A stretch of DNA of 47,225 bases from Stenotrophomonas sp. 278 (lineage in GTDB: Bacteria; Pseudomonadota; Gammaproteobacteria; Xanthomonadales; Xanthomonadaceae), in NCBI RefSeq assembly GCF_003935715.1, contig NZ_RHPP01000016.1, positions 1-47,225 of the forward strand. Direction: 5' to 3'. Positions 17,279 through 26,177 of this stretch are shown here, one piece after another. Within the stretch, counting starts at the first letter, position 1, and each line of letters starts with the position of its first letter. Under the pieces are notes generated by a model. That model had not been told where the DNA came from and searched no databases. It saw only the letters and a list, made by a program, of their open reading frames with translations. A program made the translations under genes and the position numbers.

Positions 17279-18430
17279 ATGCGCCCGTTCGTCCTGCTGC
17301 TCTCGCTGTTGCTGCCCGGCCCGCTGCTGGCCGCCAATGCCCTTCCCGCTGCCGCAGCTGTTGATGCGGAAATGCAGCGTCTGATGCGCGCCACCCGCGC
17401 GGAGGGTCTCGCACTTGCCGTCATCGACAACGGCAAGGTAGTGCAGGTGCACGCACTGGGCAAACGCAACGCGGCCGGTGATCCGCTCACACCCGACACC
17501 GTGATGTACGCCGCGTCGCTGACCAAAGCCGCATTCGCGTACATGGTGTTGCAGCTGGTCGACGAAGGTATGATCGACCTGGATCGCCCGATCACGGCGT
17601 ATCTGGATCGCCCGCTGCCGGAGTATCCGGACGAGAAGAAATACGCGCCATGGTCCACGCTCAAGGATGACCCGCGCTGGCAGCAGCTGACCGCGCGCAT
17701 GCTGCTCAGCCACCGCAGTGGCTTCTCCAACTTCGCCTTCCTGGAGCCGGAGGGAAAGCTGCGCATCCACTTCGATCCCGGCACGCGTTACGCCTATTCC
17801 GGCGAAGGACTGATCCTGCTGCAGTTCGTGCTCGAACGCGGACTGGGCCTGGATGTCGGTAAAGAAATGCAGCGCCGCGTATTCGACCGCTTTGGCATGA
17901 GCCGCACCAGCATGATGTGGCGCGCGGATTTCGCCGACAACTTGGCCGACGGCTGGACCGCAGACGGCAGCACCGAGCCGCATGACGAGCGCAGCCGAGT
18001 GCGTGCAGCCGGGTCGATGGATACCACCCCGCACGACATCGCGCGATTGGCGGCAGGGTTGGTGCGTGGCGAGGGACTTTCGCCTGCTTCACGCAGTGAA
18101 ATGGTGCGGGCGCAGTGGCCGATCACCACCGCGTCGCAATTCCCGACGCTGCAGGACGAACTACCGCCGGAACGACGCCGCAGGGATCTGGCCGCCGGCC
18201 TGGGTGTGGTGGTGTTCGATGGCCCGCAGGGGCATGGTTTCTACAAGGGCGGCCACGATGATGCGGTGGGCAACACCATGCTGTGTGTCGAGCGCGGACA
18301 ACGCTGCGTGGTGATTCTGGGCAATGACGTGCGAGCCGAAGCCGCGTTCCCGGCACTGGTGCGCTTTGTGCTGGGGGAAACCGGAACCCCATGGACATGG
18401 GAGTACGGGAGCAAGGCCTTCGTCCGGTAA
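17279..18430 (+). CDS. Exported serine hydrolase, class C beta-lactamase / PBP4-like family
   Basis: A 383-residue protein with a signal peptide (MRPFVLLLSLLLPGPLLA, cleavage near residue 19). The penicillin-recognising fold motifs are SLTK at 80-83 (nucleophile Ser and general-base Lys), YSG at 173-175 in place of YxN, and HGFYKGG in place of the KTG box. These substitutions are common in esterase/peptidase-type members, so beta-lactam hydrolysis is not implied. ATG 17279 follows AGGAG at 17266-17270; a GTG at 17270 would overlap that site. It is divergent from the DAHP synthase leader and converges on groEL. Confidence 0.9.
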   Translation: MRPFVLLLSLLLPGPLLAANALPAAAAVDAEMQRLMRATRAEGLALAVIDNGKVVQVHALGKRNAAGDPLTPDTVMYAASLTKAAFAYMVLQLVDEGMIDLDRPITAYLDRPLPEYPDEKKYAPWSTLKDDPRWQQLTARMLLSHRSGFSNFAFLEPEGKLRIHFDPGTRYAYSGEGLILLQFVLERGLGLDVGKEMQRRVFDRFGMSRTSMMWRADFADNLADGWTADGSTEPHDERSRVRAAGSMDTTPHDIARLAAGLVRGEGLSPASRSEMVRAQWPITTASQFPTLQDELPPERRRRDLAAGLGVVVFDGPQGHGFYKGGHDDAVGNTMLCVERGQRCVVILGNDVRAEAAFPALVRFVLGETGTPWTWEYGSKAFVR

Positions 18431-18435
18431 TGCAT

Positions 18436-18459
18436 GGGCCGGCCAACGGCCGGCGCTAC
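18436..18459 (-). repeat. SMAG-type palindromic repeat (minus-strand orientation)
   Basis: GGCCGGCC-AAC-GGCCGGC-GCTAC: GTAG followed by a palindrome when read on the minus strand, just after the serine hydrolase stop. Confidence 0.75.
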
Positions 18460-18485
18460 CGGCGCACTGTGGCGCCCAACAAAAG

Positions 18486-18513
18486 AAAAACCCCGCCTTG
18501 CGGCGGGGTTTTT
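18486..18513. terminator. Bidirectional intrinsic terminator between the serine hydrolase gene and groEL
   Basis: A5-CCCCGCC-TTGC-GGCGGGG-T5: a 7-bp GC stem with an A run on the left and a T run on the right, so it can terminate transcripts from both convergent genes. Confidence 0.93.
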
Positions 18514-18549
18514 CAATGCATCACGACAGGTGTCGCGGGTGCGTGGACC

Positions 18550-20208
<1,659 letters not shown>

Positions 20209-20230
20209 TTATGTGTATTTGGAAACGGGA

Positions 20231-20518
20231 TCAGCCGATGACGGCCAGCACGTCGTCTTCGCGCAGCACCTTGTATTCGATGCCGTCGGCCTTGTAGGTG
20301 CTGCCGGCGTACTGGCCGTAGATCACCTTGTCGCCCACCTTCAGGGCCGGCGCGCGCACGCTGCCATTGTCCAGCGGCTTGCCCGGGCCCACGGCCACGA
20401 CTTCACCCTTGGTGGACTTTTCCTTGGCCGAATCCGGGATCACGATGCCACCGGCCGAAATTTCGTCGGCTTCGATCGGCTTGACCACAACGCGGTCGTG
20501 AAGCGGCTTGATGCTCAT
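20231..20518 (-). CDS. groES: 10 kDa co-chaperonin GroES
   Basis: A 95-residue lid protein for GroEL. The mobile loop segment ([21 protein letters not shown]) and the C-terminal EDDVLAVIG are standard. The ATG at 20518 has AAGAGG about 7 bases ahead. The upstream region holds a CIRCE-like operator (20565-20591) and a sigma-32 promoter (20632-20659), so the operon is under heat-shock control. Confidence 0.99.
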   Translation of the reverse strand: MSIKPLHDRVVVKPIEADEISAGGIVIPDSAKEKSTKGEVVAVGPGKPLDNGSVRAPALKVGDKVIYGQYAGSTYKADGIEYKVLREDDVLAVIG

Positions 20519-20564
20519 GAGTGACCTCTTAAGTTATTGATTGGTCTGAAAAAGTCTGGCGATG

Positions 20565-20591
20565 TTAGCACTCACCCCAAGTGACTGCCAG
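20565..20591 (-). promoter_or_regulatory. CIRCE-like operator (HrcA site) of groES-groEL
   Basis: TTAGCACTC-N9-GACTGCCAG. The first half matches the CIRCE consensus exactly and the second half matches GAGTGCTAA at 6 of 9 positions, with the correct 9-bp spacing. It lies 47 bp upstream of the groES start. HrcA is the expected repressor; its gene is not in the window. Confidence 0.75.
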
Positions 20592-20601
20592 CACCGCTCG
20601 C

Positions 20602-20623
20602 AAAAAAGCCCGGCGTTCCGGGA
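20602..20623 (-). terminator. Terminator-like hairpin between the groES heat-shock promoter and CIRCE
   Basis: On the minus strand CCCGG-AACG-CCGGG is followed by C and six T. It lies just downstream of the expected start of the sigma-32 transcript and before CIRCE. The stem is only 5 bp, so terminator strength is doubtful. Confidence 0.45.
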
Positions 20624-20631
20624 CAGGGCAG

Positions 20632-20659
20632 AGATGGTGCTGCCCCCCACCCTTTCAAG
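20632..20659 (-). promoter_or_regulatory. Sigma-32 (RpoH) promoter of groES-groEL
   Basis: On the minus strand CTTGAAA (20659-20653), 13 bases, then CACCATCT (20639-20632). This fits the heat-shock consensus CTTGAAA-N13 to N15-CCCCATNT. The start would be near 20625, about 107 bp ahead of groES. The rest of the 316-bp gap, 20660-20834, must hold the promoter of the divergent nuclease gene, but I see no clear -35/-10 pair. Confidence 0.75.
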
Positions 20660-20834
20660 GGCCGATTACGAAATTTTTTGTCGCAGTCAGCCCTTCCGGC
20701 TCACTCAGGGGGCCCCCGATCAAATAAACCGCCAATTTCTTGACGCAGGTCGCAGTGTGTAGTGCCGATTGCGACATTCCGTCATCTGTATTGGCTAGAT
20801 TCGCCCGGCACGACCCAATCACAAGGAGCCGTAG

Positions 20835-22631
20835 ATGAGGTTACCCACCCCGCTTTCGCTGGGCTGCCTGCTGGCGCTTTCCGCTGTCAGCCCTGCCCAC
20901 GCCGACGTATTCATCAATGAACTGCACTACGACGACAGCACCCCGTCAGGGGATGTCGGCGAGGCCATCGAGGTAGTCGCGACCGGCGGCGAGGACCTCA
21001 GCACCTACCGGCTGTACCTGTACAACGGCAGCACCCCCTCGGCCGCCACCGTCTACGCCAACAATCCTGTCCCGGCCGGGGCCGCCGCCAGTTGCGGCAG
21101 CGCGCGCATCGCCACGGTGACCTACCCCGCCAACGGCATCCAGAACGGCTCCAACGACGGCATCGCCCTGATCGACGCGAGCGGCAAGGTGGTGCAGTTC
21201 ATCAGCTACGAAGGGACCATCACCGCTTCCGGCGGACCGGCCGCGGGCCTGACCAGCCAGAACATTCCGGTCAGCGAGAGCAACAGCACCGCCCCCGGCA
21301 CCTCGCTGCAGCTCACCGGCAGCGGCAGCCAGTACAGCCACTTCACTTGGGCCCCTTCGGCCGCGCAGACCTTCGGCGCCTGCAACAACGGCCAGACCTT
21401 CAGCGGCAGCGGTGGCGGCACCGGTCCCAATACGCCGCCGTCAGTAAAAACCACCACGCCGGAACAGGGTTCGACCAGCTTCCCGGCGGCCGCTGACCTG
21501 GTGGTGACCTTCAGCGAACCGGTGACCGTGAGCAGCGGTGCGTTCACGCTCAGCTGCGGCACGTCCGGCACGGTGCCGCTCAGCCATGCCACCAGCGGTA
21601 CCACCTTCACGCTGTCCACCAACACCGCGCTGGAAGCGGGCGAAGCCTGCCGCTTCGACATCCGTGCCGCACGCATCAAGGACGCGCAGGGTGCGCGGCC
21701 GGCGGCCGATACCCGGATCGCTTTCAATGTGGCGGCCGGTGGCGGTGGTGGCGACCCGGGCCCCGATCCGGATCCGGGCAGCTACTACTCCAGGGTCAAC
21801 ACCTCCAGTCCGAGCCAGCTGCGCTGCTCGCTGCACGAGACCATCAAGGGCCATACCGCCTACCCGTACAGCGGCTCGGGCACCAGCACCTGGACCATTC
21901 TGGAGATCGCCGACGAGGACCCGAACAACAGCGGCAAGATCCTCGACGTGTACCGCAACCGCAGCTACACCAAGGGCAGCGACCGCGCGGGTACCGGCAG
22001 TGGACTCACCTACAACCGCGAGCACACCTGGCCGAACTCGCTGGGCTTTGCCAGCACCACCGGCGACAAGGGCCTGCCATACGCGCCCTACACCGACACC
22101 CACATGCTGTATCTGAGCGACGCGCAGTGGAACTCGGACCGTGGCAACAAGCCGTTTGCCAAGTGCGACGCCAACTGCGGCGAGCGCGCCACCGAGAACA
22201 ACAACGGTCAGGGCGGTGGCAGTGGCGGCTACCCGGGCAACTCCAACTGGGTGCGCACTCCGGATGGCAACACCGGCACGTTCGAGGTGTGGGGCCAGCG
22301 CAAGGGCGATATGGCGCGTGCGGTGATGTACATGGCGATCCGTTATGAAGGCGGCAAGGACGCGGCCACCGGACAGAGCGAACCGGATCTGGAGCTGACG
22401 GACGACCGCAGCAAGATCGTCAAGACGTCGTCCTCGCCGGCCTACATGGGCCTGCTGTCCACGCTGATCGAATGGCACCTGGCCGATCCGCCCAACGCCG
22501 CCGAAAAGGCTCGAAATGAAGTGATTTTCAGCTTCCAGGGCAACCGAAATCCGTTCATCGACCATCCTGAATGGGCAACGCCTGCGTTGTTCACCTCGGC
22601 CAAGCCGGCGACCTGCCAGCTGGCTGAGTAA
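20835..22631 (+). CDS. Secreted endonuclease I family nuclease with N-terminal beta-domain and Ig-like domain
   Basis: A 598-residue exported protein. The signal peptide ends at SPAHA (residue 23). Residues 24-185 form a beta-rich domain (DVFINELHYDDSTPSGD...), like lamin-tail-type domains seen on secreted nucleases. A linker of Gly, Ser and Thr leads to an SbsA-like Ig domain at about 203-305 (PEQGSTSFPAAADLVVTFSEPV). The catalytic endonuclease I (His-Me finger) domain at about 322-590 includes NREHTWPNS (catalytic His 397) and GNRNPFIDHPEW with the metal Asn. Cysteine pairs suggest disulfides. It should cut DNA or RNA outside the cell for nutrients or biofilm remodelling (inference). AAGGAG stands at 20823-20828 before the ATG. 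Confidence 0.9.
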   Translation: MRLPTPLSLGCLLALSAVSPAHADVFINELHYDDSTPSGDVGEAIEVVATGGEDLSTYRLYLYNGSTPSAATVYANNPVPAGAAASCGSARIATVTYPANGIQNGSNDGIALIDASGKVVQFISYEGTITASGGPAAGLTSQNIPVSESNSTAPGTSLQLTGSGSQYSHFTWAPSAAQTFGACNNGQTFSGSGGGTGPNTPPSVKTTTPEQGSTSFPAAADLVVTFSEPVTVSSGAFTLSCGTSGTVPLSHATSGTTFTLSTNTALEAGEACRFDIRAARIKDAQGARPAADTRIAFNVAAGGGGGDPGPDPDPGSYYSRVNTSSPSQLRCSLHETIKGHTAYPYSGSGTSTWTILEIADEDPNNSGKILDVYRNRSYTKGSDRAGTGSGLTYNREHTWPNSLGFASTTGDKGLPYAPYTDTHMLYLSDAQWNSDRGNKPFAKCDANCGERATENNNGQGGGSGGYPGNSNWVRTPDGNTGTFEVWGQRKGDMARAVMYMAIRYEGGKDAATGQSEPDLELTDDRSKIVKTSSSPAYMGLLSTLIEWHLADPPNAAEKARNEVIFSFQGNRNPFIDHPEWATPALFTSAKPATCQLAE

Positions 22632-22683
22632 GGGTGAGGTGGTGCCGGGCTGCGGCCCGGTGCCATGGGATCACACAGTACCC

Positions 22684-22706
22684 AGCCGGGCATGGCCCGG
22701 CTCTAC
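22684..22706 (-). repeat. SMAG-type palindromic repeat (minus-strand orientation)
   Basis: AGCCGGGC-ATG-GCCCGGCT followed by CTAC. It lies between the nuclease gene and cutA and faces the larger palindrome at 22709-22756. A shorter CCGGGC/GCCCGG stem is also present at about 22643-22665. Confidence 0.75.
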
Positions 22707-22708
22707 GG

Positions 22709-22756
22709 GTAGGCGCAATGCCGGTCGGTGCCGTTGGGACCGACCGGTATCGGCAT
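22709..22756 (+). repeat. SMAG-like repeat with long stem upstream of cutA
   Basis: Starts with GTAG and contains CCGGTCGGT (22721-22729) pairing perfectly with ACCGACCGG (22739-22747). ATGCCG and CGGCAT further out can extend the structure. It ends 15 bp before the cutA start, so it must be in or near the cutA leader. Confidence 0.6.
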
Positions 22757-22770
22757 TACAATCGGCGGTC

Positions 22771-23109
22771 ATGTCGACCGCCGATTCCGTATTCATCCTG
22801 ATGACCACCTGCCCCGACGCGGACTCCGCCGCGCGGCTGGCGACGGCATTGGTGGAGGAACGGCTGGCGGCCTGCGTGACCCGGTTGGACGGGGCGCAGT
22901 CGACCTACCGCTGGCAAGGCGCGGTCACACAGGATCGCGAGATCCAGCTGCTGATCAAGACCACCGGCGGCCGCCTGGAAGCGGCCATCGCGCGCGTATG
23001 CGCGCTGCATCCGTATGAACTCCCCGAGTGCATCGCGGTCGAAAGCCACGCTGGCCTGCCGGCGTACCTGGATTGGATTCGGGCCCAGACCCGAGAGGAC
23101 ACTGATTGA
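22771..23109 (+). CDS. cutA: Divalent cation tolerance protein CutA
   Basis: A 112-residue trimeric cytosolic protein. Family signatures are TTCPDADSAARLATALVEERLAACV at the N-terminus and the C-terminal block HPYELPECIAVESHAGLPAYLDWI. CutA was linked to copper tolerance in E. coli, partly through the neighbouring dsbD; its true role is unsettled. The stop overlaps the dsbD start by one base (TGATG), so the two are coupled. Confidence 0.95.
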   Translation: MSTADSVFILMTTCPDADSAARLATALVEERLAACVTRLDGAQSTYRWQGAVTQDREIQLLIKTTGGRLEAAIARVCALHPYELPECIAVESHAGLPAYLDWIRAQTREDTD

Positions 23110-25481
23110 TGACGCTGTTGGGTCGTTTTGCCGCGCTGTGTGCGTTGGCCATGATGTCGTTGCCTGCCTGGGCAGTAAGCGAGAAAGATCTGTTGCCGGT
23201 GGACCAGGCATTCGCATTGACCGCGCAGGCGCGCGACCGCGACCGCATCGAGGTGCGCTTCGACATCGCCCCGGGCTACTACCTTTACCGGCATCGCACA
23301 TCGGTCAAACCCGATGCGGCTTTCAGCGCGGAAGCACTGCAGATGCCGGCCGGCAAGAAGCACCACGACGACTTTTTCGGCGAGGTGGAAACCTACCGCG
23401 AACGGCTGATTGCGGTGTTGCCGGGCAAAGCCGCCACCAGCGCGGACAGCGTCAATCTGGAGGTCCGCTTCCAGGGCTGCGCGGATGCAGGCGTGTGCTA
23501 TCCGCCGCAGAAGCGCACCGTGCAGGTTCGGTTGCCGGGCGGCGCAGGCAACGGCGAAACCGATGTGAGCCCGATTGCGCCGGCCTTCGGCGGCGGCAAT
23601 GGTCTGCCGCTGGGCAATCCGCTCTCCGGAGGCAGCACCGGCGGCCTGCGCCTGCCCGGTACAACCAACACCCAGGCGCTACCGCTGCCGTCGGAACGTG
23701 CGTTTGGCTTTGAGGCGATTGTCGGCGACGGCAACACCCTGCTGCTTCGTTTCAGTCCGGCCCCCGGCTACTACCTGTACCGCGACCGCACCTCGCTGAA
23801 GCTCGAAGGCACCACCGGCATCGTCGCCGACAAGCCCATGTGGCCGCCGGCCAAGGCGCATCGTGATGAACACTTTGGCGACGTGGCGGTGTACTTCGAC
23901 CAGGTCGACGTGAAGCTGCCGCTGCGTCGTACGCGTGTGGACGCCTCTCCGGCCACCCTGGTGATCACCTTCCAGGGGTGCCAGACCGACGGCATCTGCT
24001 ATCCGCCCATGACCCGCCGGGTGAAGCTGGCGCTGCCGGCCGGCAAGATCAACGCGCGTGCCGACGAAGCGTTGCCGCGCAACGAAGTGATCACCCCGCT
24101 GCCGACCCGTGAGAAGCGCGCACAGGAGCGCGAGGGCAACAACCTGGCGAGCCAGCCGCTGCTGATCCGCCCGAATGAACCGGCCGCATCGGCACCTGCG
24201 GCCGGCACTCCGGATGCCAGCGCCGACAACGCGCAGCGCACACGTCCACCGGTGAACGGCGACAGCACCCCGACCACGCTGGTTGCCGCCCTGCTGCTGG
24301 CGCTGGTGGGGGGCCTGGTACTGAACCTGATGCCGTGCGTGCTGCCCATTCTCTCGCTGAAGGTACTGGGCGTGGCGCAGAGCGGTGAAAGCCGGCAGCG
24401 GGCGCGCGGCCATGCGCTGTGGTACACCGCGGGCGTACTGGTCGCCTTCGCCATCATCGGTGCCCTGGTGCTGGCGCTGCGCGCAGCCGGCCAGGCCGCG
24501 GGCTGGGGCTTCCAGCTGCAGCACCCCTGGTTCATCGCGGCACTGGTCTATCTGATGTTCGCAGTGGGCCTGAGCTTGTCCGGCGTGTTCACGCTCGGCG
24601 GTGGACTGGGCGGCGTAGGCCAGTCGCTGGCCTCGCGCACCGGCCCGATGGGCGACTTCTTCACGGGCGTGCTGGCCTGCGTGGTTGCCAGTCCGTGTGT
24701 GGCACCGTTCATGGGCGCGCCGCTGGCGTACGCGTTCACCGCGCCGCCCGCATCGGCCATGCTGGTCTTCGTCGTGCTGGGCCTCGGCCTCGCGCTGCCG
24801 TTCCTGCTGATTGGTTTTGTGCCGTCGCTGGCCCGGCGCCTGCCGCGTCCAGGCGCATGGATGGAAACCCTCAAGCAGGTGCTGGCGTTCCCGATGTACG
24901 CCACTGCGCTGTGGCTGCTGTGGGTCCTGGGCCAGCAGCGCGGCGTGGATGCGATGGCCTGGGTACTGGGCGGACTGATCGTGGTCGGCCTGGCGCTGTG
25001 GTGGTTCGAGCGCAGCCGCTGGCGCAGCCAGCGCGTGGGAATGGTGCTGGCCCTGGCCTTGCTGCTGGCTGCCCTGGTACCGGTCTGGGCCGTCAACCGG
25101 ATCGATCCCCCCGGCAAGCAGGCCGCCGCCGCCGCCGACAACGTGGTCGACTACTCACCGCAGATGCTGGACCGCCTGCGCCAGGACAACCGCGTGGTGT
25201 TCGTCAACATGACGGCCGACTGGTGCGTCACCTGCAAGGCAAACGAACGCGCGGTGCTGGGCACGCACGCATTCCAGGACACGTTACGTCGGACCAACGC
25301 GGTCTACATGCGGGGTGACTACACCAATGTCGACCCGGAAATCACTGCCTTCCTGGACGAACACAAGGCAGTCGGCGTGCCGCTGTACGTGGTGTACGGC
25401 CCGGGCGCCCCGCCGACGGTGCTGCCGACCGTGCTGACCCAGGCCATCGTTGAAGAAGCGCTGCTGCGCACGGCCCGTTGA
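23109..25481 (+). CDS. dsbD: Thiol:disulfide interchange protein DsbD with duplicated N-terminal domain
   Basis: A 790-residue inner-membrane protein that carries reducing power from cytosolic thioredoxin to the periplasm. After the signal peptide (residues 1-22) there are two nDsbD domains, about 29-140 and 190-310. Each has PGYYLYR and a Cys pair six residues apart (CADAGVC, C124/C130; CQTDGIC, C291/C297). The usual DsbD of ~565 residues has only one. A membrane domain of eight helices (about 390-675) has the redox Cys in NLMPCVLPILSLK and VVASPCVAPFMG. A C-terminal thioredoxin-like domain has WCVTC (C706/C709). ATG 23109 overlaps the cutA stop; GAGAGGA is upstream. Confidence 0.96.
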   Translation: MTLLGRFAALCALAMMSLPAWAVSEKDLLPVDQAFALTAQARDRDRIEVRFDIAPGYYLYRHRTSVKPDAAFSAEALQMPAGKKHHDDFFGEVETYRERLIAVLPGKAATSADSVNLEVRFQGCADAGVCYPPQKRTVQVRLPGGAGNGETDVSPIAPAFGGGNGLPLGNPLSGGSTGGLRLPGTTNTQALPLPSERAFGFEAIVGDGNTLLLRFSPAPGYYLYRDRTSLKLEGTTGIVADKPMWPPAKAHRDEHFGDVAVYFDQVDVKLPLRRTRVDASPATLVITFQGCQTDGICYPPMTRRVKLALPAGKINARADEALPRNEVITPLPTREKRAQEREGNNLASQPLLIRPNEPAASAPAAGTPDASADNAQRTRPPVNGDSTPTTLVAALLLALVGGLVLNLMPCVLPILSLKVLGVAQSGESRQRARGHALWYTAGVLVAFAIIGALVLALRAAGQAAGWGFQLQHPWFIAALVYLMFAVGLSLSGVFTLGGGLGGVGQSLASRTGPMGDFFTGVLACVVASPCVAPFMGAPLAYAFTAPPASAMLVFVVLGLGLALPFLLIGFVPSLARRLPRPGAWMETLKQVLAFPMYATALWLLWVLGQQRGVDAMAWVLGGLIVVGLALWWFERSRWRSQRVGMVLALALLLAALVPVWAVNRIDPPGKQAAAAADNVVDYSPQMLDRLRQDNRVVFVNMTADWCVTCKANERAVLGTHAFQDTLRRTNAVYMRGDYTNVDPEITAFLDEHKAVGVPLYVVYGPGAPPTVLPTVLTQAIVEEALLRTAR

Positions 25482-26044
25482 ACAATCCACCGCCACGTCG
25501 ATCACTGCGGGTGGCTGCAGCCATTGCGGCCATTCTCGGTCTGGTGATCGGATTAAGTTACTTCGGCCCACCCCCTGCGCCGGTGACAACGCCGCCGGCA
25601 CCGGGACGTCCTGCGGTCGTGCCGGCACGTCCGGGTGACCAGCTGCCGGCGATCACCCTGCCCGATCTGGACGGCCATCCGGTGGATCTGGCCACGTTCC
25701 GCGGCCAGCCGTTGCTGATCAATGTATGGGCCAGCTGGTGCGGCCCATGCGTGGAGGAAATGCCGGCACTGCAGGCCTTTGCCGCCGCGCAGCCCGCTGA
25801 GGGCGTGCGGGTGCTGGGAATGGCCATCGACACGCCCGAAGGTGTGCGCGAGTTCCTGTCACGTGTGCCGGTCCACTACCCGATCGTGCTGGAACAACCG
25901 GCACCCGACGATGCCAGCGTGAAGCTGGGCAACGCACAGGGCCTGCTGCCCTACAGCGTGCTGGTGGACGCCAGCGGACGCATCCTCAAGCAGAAGCTCG
26001 GCCCCTTCAGCCACGGCGAAATCGAGCACTGGGCCCAGCCCTGA
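25478..26044 (+). CDS. TlpA-like membrane-anchored thioredoxin
   Basis: A 188-residue periplasmic thiol oxidoreductase with an N-terminal membrane anchor (residues 11-29), a Pro-rich linker, and a thioredoxin fold containing WASWCGPC (C88/C91) and a cis-Pro region (GLLPYSVLVD). It starts with TTG, which overlaps the dsbD stop (TTGA), and is therefore translated with dsbD. The likely role is to receive electrons from DsbD and reduce periplasmic targets such as apocytochrome c; this is inferred from the operon. Confidence 0.92.
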   Translation: MNNPPPRRSLRVAAAIAAILGLVIGLSYFGPPPAPVTTPPAPGRPAVVPARPGDQLPAITLPDLDGHPVDLATFRGQPLLINVWASWCGPCVEEMPALQAFAAAQPAEGVRVLGMAIDTPEGVREFLSRVPVHYPIVLEQPAPDDASVKLGNAQGLLPYSVLVDASGRILKQKLGPFSHGEIEHWAQP

Positions 26045-26114
26045 CCTCGACACGGCAACGCTCCAGCTGCCTCGATCGGGTGTTGACCGTCGTGCCCGCA
26101 GCCTGAACAATGAC

Positions 26115-26133
26115 GATATCCATTCTCATTAGC
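26115..26133 (+). promoter_or_regulatory. Fur box upstream of the TonB receptor gene
   Basis: GATATC-C-ATTCTC-ATTAGC fits the hexamer form of the Fur site (GATAAT-N-ATTATC-ATTATC) at 14 of 18 positions. It ends 44 bp before the GTG start of the receptor gene, a normal place for iron repression. Confidence 0.75.
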
Positions 26134-26177
26134 TTTTGGGCTGGTACCGCCACGTCCAATGCTCCAAGGACGTGCCT

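Noticed and set aside
17279-18430. Resistance-type AmpC beta-lactamase
   Set aside because: The YxN motif is YSG and the KTG motif is replaced by YKGG, which is more like esterase or peptidase members of the fold.
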